From: Clostridia bacterium
GTDB lineage: Bacteria; Bacillota_A; Clostridia; Christensenellales; Aristaeellaceae
NCBI GenBank assembly: GCA_017399225.1
Contig: JAFQEB010000042.1
Span: forward strand, 1 to 18,163
Length of the DNA stretch: 18,163 nucleotides
Direction of reading: 5' to 3'
Positions 12,827 to 18,163 of the stretch are shown here, piece by piece; the first letter of the stretch is position 1; each line of letters begins with the position of its first letter. The position numbers were made by a program, and so were the translations under genes. Under the pieces are notes generated by a model. That model did not search any database. It was not told the origin of the DNA and was given only the letters and a program-made list of their open reading frames with translations.

Positions 12827-14722
12827 TTACCGGGGCAGCTGACCGTTGACCTCCTCAGGCGTCTTGTAGGAGGGCAGCAGCTCGTGCATACAGGCCCGCA
12901 TATCGCCCTTCTCATCCAGGCAGCGCTGGAGCGTGGCAAGCATGTTCTCCACATACGCCCACTCAAACTGCTCGGGCTTGGCAACAAAGATCTTGTCCTT
13001 GCTGGTGGCTGTGGAGGTCTCCTCGTCCCGCAGCAGCTCCTCATAGAGCTTCTCGCCGGGGCGCAGGCCGGTGTAGACGATCTCCACCGGGGGCGCGAGG
13101 GGATCGGCGTAGAGCTGGATCATCCTTTCCGCCAGCTCGCGGATCTTGACCGGCTGGCCCATGTCCAGCACGAAGAGCTCGCCGCCCCTGGCGATGCAGG
13201 CTGCCTGCAGCACCAGGCTGGCCGCCTCGGGGATGGTCATGAAGTAGCGGATGATGTCCGGATGCGTCAGTGTCACGGGGCCGCCGCTGCGGATCTGGCG
13301 CTCGAAGATCGGCACCACGCTGCCGTTGGAGCCCAGCACATTGCCGAATCGAACGGCGGTGAACTGGGTGGTGGTGCTGCGCTTCTGCATCGCCTCCACC
13401 ACGATCTCCGCCATGCGCTTGGAGGCGCCCATGACGTTGGTGGGATTGACCGCCTTGTCCGTGGAGATCATCACGAAGCGCTTCGCGCCGTGCTTCAGGG
13501 CACAGTTGGCAACGTTCCAGGTGCCGAAGACATTGTTCTTCACCGCCTGCTCCGGGCTGTCCTCCATGAGGGGGACGTGCTTGTGAGCCGCCGCATGGAT
13601 CACGATCTCGGGCCGGAACTCCTCAAACACCTGCTCCAGCGTGCTGACGTCGCGGATGGAACCCACCCGCAGCTCGACCGTGTTCTTGACGATCTCGCCG
13701 TATTTGGCCTTCAGCTCAAAGAACAGGTCGTACATATAATTCTCGCTGATATCGTACAGCACCAGCTTTTCGGGGATGAAGGACATGATCTGCCTGCACA
13801 TTTCCGAGCCGATGGAGCCGCCGCCGCCGGTGACCAGCACCCGGCGCCCGGCGATCATCGCCTGCACCTCGGACATATCCAGGTGCTTCTCCTCCCGGCC
13901 CAGCAGATCCGCGATGTTGATATCGCGCATCTTGCCCTGGCCGCTGCCGGCCTCCTGCATCACGATGTAGCGGCGCACGCGGCAGCCGGTCTCCACGCAG
14001 GCGTGCAGCAGCTCCGTCAGGTCGGACTTGGGGGTGGCGATGGCAATGATGATATCGTCGATCCTGTACTGCCGCGCATACTCCCCGACGCGCTGGGTAT
14101 CCATCACCACGGGCACGCGTCCGATGCGGGCATTGCGGCGGTTGGGATCGTCGTCCACAGCCAGCACCGCCGCGCAGTCGCCGTAGCGGCCCGCCTGGAT
14201 CTCGCGGATCACCTGCGCGCCGCCCCAGCCGCCGCCGATGACCATCACCCGCCGGGTGGATTTACCGCCCTGCCGGAGGAAGAAATGGCCCGGCTGCAGC
14301 GCATGGCGGATCACAAAGCGGCTCGCCGCCAGGAGCACCACGACCATCAGCCACTGGATGGGGTACACCGGGCGGGGCATGAGGAAGAAATAGCCTGCGT
14401 CGCCCTGGGGATAGACCAGCGCAGAGATCAGGTAGGTCACGCCGGTGCCCAGGATCGTGCCTGCGCCGATCTGCAGCAGCAAATCCGTTCCGGCATACCG
14501 CAGGATGCTCTTATAGGTACCCAGCGCATACAGCAGCCCGACCGTTGCCGCCACCAGCAGCGGCACGGAATGCCACAGATTGTCCACATGCTCGGCAGGC
14601 AGCTGCATATCATGGTACACCTGCAGGGCAAAAACCAGCGAGGCCGTTACGATCAGCGCATCCATCCCCATCAGCAGCGCCACGCGCAGGCCCTGGGGGA
14701 TGCGTTTTTTCTCCTGTTTCAT
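12827..14722 (-). CDS. Membrane nucleotide-sugar 4,6-dehydratase (FlaA1/CapD/PglF-type)
   Basis: The 631-residue protein has four N-terminal membrane segments (residues about 12-125). A first Rossmann-like domain starts at VMVIGGGWGGAQVIREIQ, and the catalytic extended SDR domain starts at VLVTGGGGSIGSEMCRQI, near residue 295. STDKAVNPTNVMGASKRMAE, near residues 420-438, holds the Thr-Asp-Lys and Met-Lys active-site motif of inverting and retaining UDP-GlcNAc 4,6-dehydratases. RFGNVLGSNGSVVPIFERQI is also diagnostic. The enzyme converts UDP-N-acetylglucosamine to a 4-keto-6-deoxy sugar, the entry step to capsule, O-antigen-like or protein-linked glycans, at the cytoplasmic membrane face. Length matches the long form of the family (about 600-650). 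It lies 13 bp behind the epimerase gene in the same operon. Confidence 0.93.
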   Translation of the reverse strand: MKQEKKRIPQGLRVALLMGMDALIVTASLVFALQVYHDMQLPAEHVDNLWHSVPLLVAATVGLLYALGTYKSILRYAGTDLLLQIGAGTILGTGVTYLISALVYPQGDAGYFFLMPRPVYPIQWLMVVVLLAASRFVIRHALQPGHFFLRQGGKSTRRVMVIGGGWGGAQVIREIQAGRYGDCAAVLAVDDDPNRRNARIGRVPVVMDTQRVGEYARQYRIDDIIIAIATPKSDLTELLHACVETGCRVRRYIVMQEAGSGQGKMRDINIADLLGREEKHLDMSEVQAMIAGRRVLVTGGGGSIGSEMCRQIMSFIPEKLVLYDISENYMYDLFFELKAKYGEIVKNTVELRVGSIRDVSTLEQVFEEFRPEIVIHAAAHKHVPLMEDSPEQAVKNNVFGTWNVANCALKHGAKRFVMISTDKAVNPTNVMGASKRMAEIVVEAMQKRSTTTQFTAVRFGNVLGSNGSVVPIFERQIRSGGPVTLTHPDIIRYFMTIPEAASLVLQAACIARGGELFVLDMGQPVKIRELAERMIQLYADPLAPPVEIVYTGLRPGEKLYEELLRDEETSTATSKDKIFVAKPEQFEWAYVENMLATLQRCLDEKGDMRACMHELLPSYKTPEEVNGQLPR

Positions 14723-14735
14723 CGAACCACTCCTG

Positions 14736-15341
14736 TTACTGGGCAGATTGAACCGCCGTTTTCTCCGCGCTGTCTGCGATCAGCGTCAGGCACTGACGGT
14801 AGCTGATGGCCGCTTCGTCCTTGGCGGAGAGGATGACCTCCTCCGGTCGGATGGGCCAGTCGATCCCCATGTCCGGGTCATCCCAGCGCACATGCACCTC
14901 ATCCTGGGGGGCATAGGGCCGGGTGCATTTGTAGGCGAAGCGCGCCGTATCCGAGGTGACGAGAAAGCCGTGCAGCAGCCCCTCGGGCACCAGCAGCTGG
15001 CGGCGGTTCTCCCGGGAGAGATACACGCCCAAACTCTTGCCGAAGGTGGGGCTGCCGGGCCGGACGTCCGTCACCGCATCGTACACCTCGCCCTCGATGA
15101 CCCGCACGAGCTTGCCCTGGGGCTGGGTCAGCTGCATGTGCATCCCCCGCAGCACCCCGCGGACGGACTGGCTCTCGTTATCCTGCACAAAGGTGCAGGG
15201 CGTGCCGTCCAGATGGTGCAGATAAGGGATGAACTCCTCGTTGTAGGTTTCCATAAAATAACCGCGCGCATCCTCGTAGACCCGGGGCTCGACGATGTAC
15301 ACGCCGCTGAGACATGTGGGGATGAAGCTGAACTTGCCCAC
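14736..15341 (-). CDS. rfbC: dTDP-4-dehydrorhamnose 3,5-epimerase family protein
   Basis: The 201-residue protein matches RmlC/RfbC: YEDARGYFMETYNEEF, QDNESQSVRGVLRGMHMQ with catalytic-type H68, KLVRVIEGEVYDAVTDVRPG, SPTFGKSLGVYLSRENRRQL, and PEGLLHGFLV. These are the cupin-fold core motifs, and the length is right. The start is GTG 15341, which has GGGAGG 7 nt upstream; a longer frame from 15431 would begin inside the -35 box of the promoter and is rejected. RmlC epimerises C3 and C5 in dTDP-L-rhamnose synthesis. Its usual partners rmlA, rmlB and rmlD are not here, so it may serve a pathway encoded elsewhere or act on a related keto sugar made with the neighbouring dehydratase. Confidence 0.93.
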   Translation of the reverse strand: MGKFSFIPTCLSGVYIVEPRVYEDARGYFMETYNEEFIPYLHHLDGTPCTFVQDNESQSVRGVLRGMHMQLTQPQGKLVRVIEGEVYDAVTDVRPGSPTFGKSLGVYLSRENRRQLLVPEGLLHGFLVTSDTARFAYKCTRPYAPQDEVHVRWDDPDMGIDWPIRPEEVILSAKDEAAISYRQCLTLIADSAEKTAVQSAQ

Positions 15342-15402
15342 TGTTTTCCTCCCATATGCTGCGGCGCCTCTCGCGCGGCAAACCGCATAACAATCCAATA
15401 TA

Positions 15403-15431
15403 ACTATACTGTACCCGGGCCGTTCCGTCAA
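15403..15431 (-). promoter_or_regulatory. Promoter of the polysaccharide operon
   Basis: On the minus strand TTGACG (15426-15431), a 17-bp spacer and TATAGT (15403-15408) give a good sigma-A promoter. The 5' leader would be about 55 nt and contains a GC-rich inverted repeat (GCGGTTTGCCGC, about 15374-15385). Confidence 0.78.
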
Positions 15432-15488
15432 GCAGAAAACGCCGTAAATCCCCCTGCCGGAACGGTTTTACATTTCTTCATGAAATCG

Positions 15489-15517
15489 TCGACAGGGCGG
15501 GGAAAATGTGCTACAAT
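15489..15517 (+). promoter_or_regulatory. Promoter of the TIR-LRR gene
   Basis: TCGACA (15489-15494), a 17-bp spacer and TACAAT (15512-15517), with TGTGC just before the -10 box, fit a sigma-A promoter. Transcription would begin near 15524, 38 nt before the ATG at 15562. It is divergent from the polysaccharide promoter, with about 57 bp between the two -35 boxes. Confidence 0.7.
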
Positions 15518-15561
15518 GTAGGCAACATCGACGTACCATCCTCACAAAAGGAGCGACGCTT

Positions 15562-17736
15562 ATGCCCGCCATCAAATCCCTGTGCCACTGCTGCACCCGC
15601 CCGCTGTTCTTTGAGGACGATGTGCTGCAGCTGGAGTGCCCCTCCTGCGGCATGTACAATACCCGTCCGCAGCCCACCGGCCCTTCGCCGGAAACGCTGC
15701 AGCGGGCTGCCCAGCAGCGCGAGGCCTGCGATTTCACCAATGCCGAAAAGAGCTACCAGGCGATCCTTGATGAATACCCCCAGCATCACGAGGCACTGTG
15801 GGGCCGGGTGCTGTGCCGCTACGGCGTGGAATATGTGGAGGACTGGAAATCCGGCCGGAGCCTGCCCACCTGTCATTTTGCCCAGCGCAAGCCCATGGAG
15901 GAGGACAGCGATTACCTGCAGGCCGTCGCCAGCGCGCCGGAGGACATTGCCCGCAAATACCGGGAGGACGCCGCTTATGTGGACGCCATTTTGCAAAACG
16001 TCCGCAGCGCCGCAGAAAACTGCCCCCTCTACGATATCCTGATCTGCTACAAGGCCACGGTTCCTGGGAATCCCGAAAGCTACACCAAGGACTTCAACCG
16101 CGCCCGCGACCTGTACTACAAGCTGGGGCAGATGGGCTATGAGGTCTTCTTCGCCCATGAGACCCTCCAGCACAGCGCCGGCGCCAACTACGAGGCGATG
16201 ATCTACCACGCCCTGAACACCGCCCGCGTGATGCTGGTGATCTGCTCCCGCAAGGATTATCTCCAGGCGCCCTGGGTGCGCAGCGAATGGTCGCGCTACC
16301 TGGAGCGCACCGACGAGGACAGCACCCGCCACCTCGTTCCCCTGCTGTATGACGAGCTTTCCCCCTCCAGCCTGCCCGCCGCCTTTGTCAACCGCAGCCT
16401 GGAGGGCCTGCGGATGAACGACCTGTCCGCGCTGGACAACCTGCGTGCCACGCTGGAGAGCTACATCCCCCGGGCCAAGCCCCAGGAAACTGCCCAGAGC
16501 AACACCCAGCTGCTGGGCGTTGAAATGGCCCTGGAGGACGGCCGCTGGGAGGACGCCCAGCCCCTGCTGGGGCCCCTGGTGACTGCGCTGCCCACCTGTG
16601 CGCCGGTTCATATCTGTCAGCTGCTGCTGGCCATGCGCCTGCACAGGGCGGAGGAGCTTGCCCAATGCACGGAGCCCTTTGAGGATTCCATCCACTGGGA
16701 GCGCGCACTGCGCTTTGCCGCCCCGCGGGAACGCGCTGCCTATGAGGGCTACCTGGCCGCATCCCAGAGCCTGCGCAAAAAGCTGCACGACGACGCCTGC
16801 CTCCGTCAGGGGCTGGCAGACCAGAACCTCTCCGCTGCCTTCGACGGCGAGCGGGTCAGCCTGGGCAAGGGCTGCTGCGACCCTTATGTGACGGAGATCA
16901 GCATCCCCGAGGGTGTGACGGCTCTGGGCGATCACGCCTTTGCCGACTGCCGGCTGCTGGAAAGCATCACCCTCCCCGACAGCCTGACCACCATCGGCGC
17001 AAACGCCTTCTCCGGCTGCACGGCGCTGCGGGAGCTGATCATCCCCGGCGGCGTGACCGCCATCGGCGGCGGCGCCTTCTCCGGCTGCACCGCCCTTGAA
17101 AAGGCCGCGCTGCCCGACAGCATTTCCGCCATTGCAGAAAACACCTTCCTGAACTGCGAAAGCCTCCGGCAGATCGATATCCCGGACGGCGTGACCGCCA
17201 TCGGCGACAGCGCCTTCTCAGGCTGCACATCGCTGGAGGAGGCAACGCTGCCCCCGAGCCTTACTTCGATCGGCGCATCCGCCTTCATGCAATGCTGCAG
17301 CCTGCGCAGCGCCGCCATCCCTGCCGGGGTGCGCGCCGTTTCCGCCAACGCCTTCCGCGGCTGCGCCTCCATGACGGCGCTGACGCTGGCGGAGGGGCTG
17401 AGCGTCATCGGCGAGCGCGCCTTCTCCACCTGCGAGCAGCTGCGCTTCCTCGACCTGCCCCGCTCCCTCACCCGCCTGAGCGCCGGCGCCTTTGAAGGCT
17501 GCTTCGGGCTGTTGGGCGTGGTGATCCCCTCGGCCGTGACCGCCATCCCGCCCCAGTGCTTCAAGCGCTGCAGCCAGATGCGGGAGGTGGATCTGCCGCC
17601 CCGCCTGCAGATGATCGGCGACGAGGCCTTCGCCATGTGCGTATCCCTGGAGGAGATCCGTCTCCCCGCCGGCGCATCCGTTGCCAAGGACGCCTTTAGC
17701 TCCCACATCACCCCGCTGAAGCTCCGCCGCATGTAA
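15562..17736 (+). CDS. Zinc ribbon-TIR-leucine-rich repeat (LRR_5) protein, putative NADase immune effector
   Basis: The 724-residue protein has four parts. Residues 8-29 form a zinc ribbon (C8-x2-C11 and C26-x2-C29). Residues 45-150 are helical with a TPR-like pair (NAEKSYQAILDEYPQHHEAL). Residues 157-305 are a TIR domain: YDILICYK, then YEVFFAHETLQHSAGANYEA and ARVMLVICSRKDYLQAPWVR; E242 in WVRSEW is the glutamate expected to be catalytic in TIR NADases. A helical linker (306-440) leads to about 12 LRR_5/BspA-type repeats of 23 residues (443-724), each like LPDSLTTIGANAFSGCTALR. There is no signal peptide or membrane segment, so it should be cytosolic. ATG 15562 follows AAAAGGAG; a longer frame would start upstream of the -10 box. 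TIR domains of this type cleave NAD+ or make signal nucleotides in anti-phage defence; that role here is inferred. Confidence 0.9.
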   Translation: MPAIKSLCHCCTRPLFFEDDVLQLECPSCGMYNTRPQPTGPSPETLQRAAQQREACDFTNAEKSYQAILDEYPQHHEALWGRVLCRYGVEYVEDWKSGRSLPTCHFAQRKPMEEDSDYLQAVASAPEDIARKYREDAAYVDAILQNVRSAAENCPLYDILICYKATVPGNPESYTKDFNRARDLYYKLGQMGYEVFFAHETLQHSAGANYEAMIYHALNTARVMLVICSRKDYLQAPWVRSEWSRYLERTDEDSTRHLVPLLYDELSPSSLPAAFVNRSLEGLRMNDLSALDNLRATLESYIPRAKPQETAQSNTQLLGVEMALEDGRWEDAQPLLGPLVTALPTCAPVHICQLLLAMRLHRAEELAQCTEPFEDSIHWERALRFAAPRERAAYEGYLAASQSLRKKLHDDACLRQGLADQNLSAAFDGERVSLGKGCCDPYVTEISIPEGVTALGDHAFADCRLLESITLPDSLTTIGANAFSGCTALRELIIPGGVTAIGGGAFSGCTALEKAALPDSISAIAENTFLNCESLRQIDIPDGVTAIGDSAFSGCTSLEEATLPPSLTSIGASAFMQCCSLRSAAIPAGVRAVSANAFRGCASMTALTLAEGLSVIGERAFSTCEQLRFLDLPRSLTRLSAGAFEGCFGLLGVVIPSAVTAIPPQCFKRCSQMREVDLPPRLQMIGDEAFAMCVSLEEIRLPAGASVAKDAFSSHITPLKLRRM

Positions 17737-17757
17737 GCGTCTTTTCCCGACACGACG

Positions 17758-17800
17758 AATCCCCCCGATGCAGCGTTGATACCGCATCGGGGGGATTTTT
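17758..17800 (+). terminator. Terminator of the TIR-LRR gene
   Basis: A perfect 14-bp stem (17758-17771 with 17784-17797) with a 12-nt loop and a run of five T (17796-17800) lies 22 bp after the TIR-LRR stop. The convergent pckA gene ends 52 bp further on and may use the same hairpin from the other side, though the T run there is poor. Confidence 0.9.
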
Positions 17801-17851
17801 ATGTTCTGTTTGGACCGGTTTGCTTCATGCCGTCAGGCACGGGCTATCGGC

Positions 17852-18163
17852 TTACAGCTGGGGGCCAGCCTCAACCAGGGCCTTGCCGGCGTCGTTGCCG
17901 GTGTACTTGACGAAGTTCTTCACGAAGCGGGCGGCCAGATCCTCGGCCTTCTTGTCCCACTCGGTGGGATCGGCGTAGGTGTTGCGGGGATCCAGGATGC
18001 CCGTGTCAACGCCGGGCAGCTCGGTGGGAACCTCCAGGTTGAACATGGGGATCTTCTTGGTCTCAGCCTTCAGGATGGAGCCATCCAGAATGGCGTCGAT
18101 GATGCCGCGGGTATCCTTGATGGAGATGCGCTTGCCGGTGCCGTTCCAGCCGGTGTTGACCAG
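17852..18163 (-). CDS. pckA: Phosphoenolpyruvate carboxykinase (ATP), C-terminal part (partial)
   Basis: The visible 103 residues read [20 protein letters not shown] at the window edge, then [50 protein letters not shown] and [18 protein letters not shown]. This is the conserved end of ATP-dependent PEP carboxykinase (usually about 530-540 residues), which interconverts oxaloacetate and phosphoenolpyruvate with ADP/ATP. The TAA is at 17852-17854. About four fifths of the gene lies beyond the right edge. It is a housekeeping gene and shows that the flank is host chromosome. Confidence 0.97.
   Translation of the reverse strand: MVNTGWNGTGKRISIKDTRGIIDAILDGSILKAETKKIPMFNLEVPTELPGVDTGILDPRNTYADPTEWDKKAEDLAARFVKNFVKYTGNDAGKALVEAGPQL

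Noticed and set aside
12650..14806. A 718-codon open frame on the plus strand opposite the sugar dehydratase.
   Set aside because: It mirrors a clearly recognised gene in GC-rich DNA, has histidine- and glutamine-rich low-complexity product, no domain, and no ribosome site.
15511..16935. A 474-codon minus-strand frame opposite the TIR-LRR gene.
   Set aside because: It is the antisense shadow of a gene with recognisable TIR and LRR domains, and shows no family features of its own.

Overview
The window looks like chromosome from a GC-rich member of the Clostridia. The 5' end of a 16S rRNA gene, the strong GGAGG ribosome binding sites, an ATP-type phosphoenolpyruvate carboxykinase, a phi-LC3-type holin and a TIR/LRR_5 protein of a type common in gut Firmicutes all fit. 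The 16S fragment is too short for me to name a genus; a Christensenellales- or Oscillospiraceae-like lineage is only an impression.

Layout. (1) 1-364: the 5' end of a 16S rRNA gene on the minus strand, with its leader and a textbook promoter. (2) About 434-12472: a compact phage-derived particle locus of about 12 kb, closed at both ends by intrinsic terminators that point outward. It has a repressor/metalloprotease pair on the minus strand and a divergent HTH regulator. Then come seven 10-bp tandem repeats overlapping a second promoter, and one long plus-strand operon: small terminase, large terminase, portal, scaffold, coat, three connector genes, tail tube, tail chaperone, a 68-residue protein, distal tail protein, tail-tip protein, NlpC/P60-type endolysin, XhlA-like protein and holin. 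(3) 12473-12826: a gene-free stretch holding several inverted repeats. (4) 12827-15341: a two-gene minus-strand surface-polysaccharide operon (a FlaA1/CapD-type nucleotide-sugar dehydratase and an RmlC-type epimerase). (5) 15489-17800: a divergent single gene for a cytosolic zinc ribbon-TIR-leucine-rich-repeat protein with its own promoter and terminator. (6) 17852-18163: the C-terminal end of pckA on the minus strand.

The most interesting region is the particle locus. It keeps DNA packaging, head, connector, tail-tip and lysis functions plus a two-step genetic switch. I see no integrase, replication gene, tape-measure protein, minor head protein or tail fibre. Its small terminase appears to be only the C-terminal half of the usual protein, without the DNA-binding helix-turn-helix. 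This pattern suggests a domesticated particle, for example a gene-transfer-agent-like system with a very short tail, rather than a phage able to spread. That is inference from gene content.

How it may work: the XRE repressor would hold both divergent promoters and the ImmA-type protease would remove it. The derepressed HTH protein would then bind the 10-bp repeats and fire the late promoter. The late transcript must read through a strong hairpin plus six U just before the terminase genes. The second point of interest is the TIR-LRR protein, which keeps the glutamate expected for TIR NADase activity and pairs it with 12 C-terminal repeats in an arrangement reminiscent of eukaryotic TIR-LRR immune receptors.
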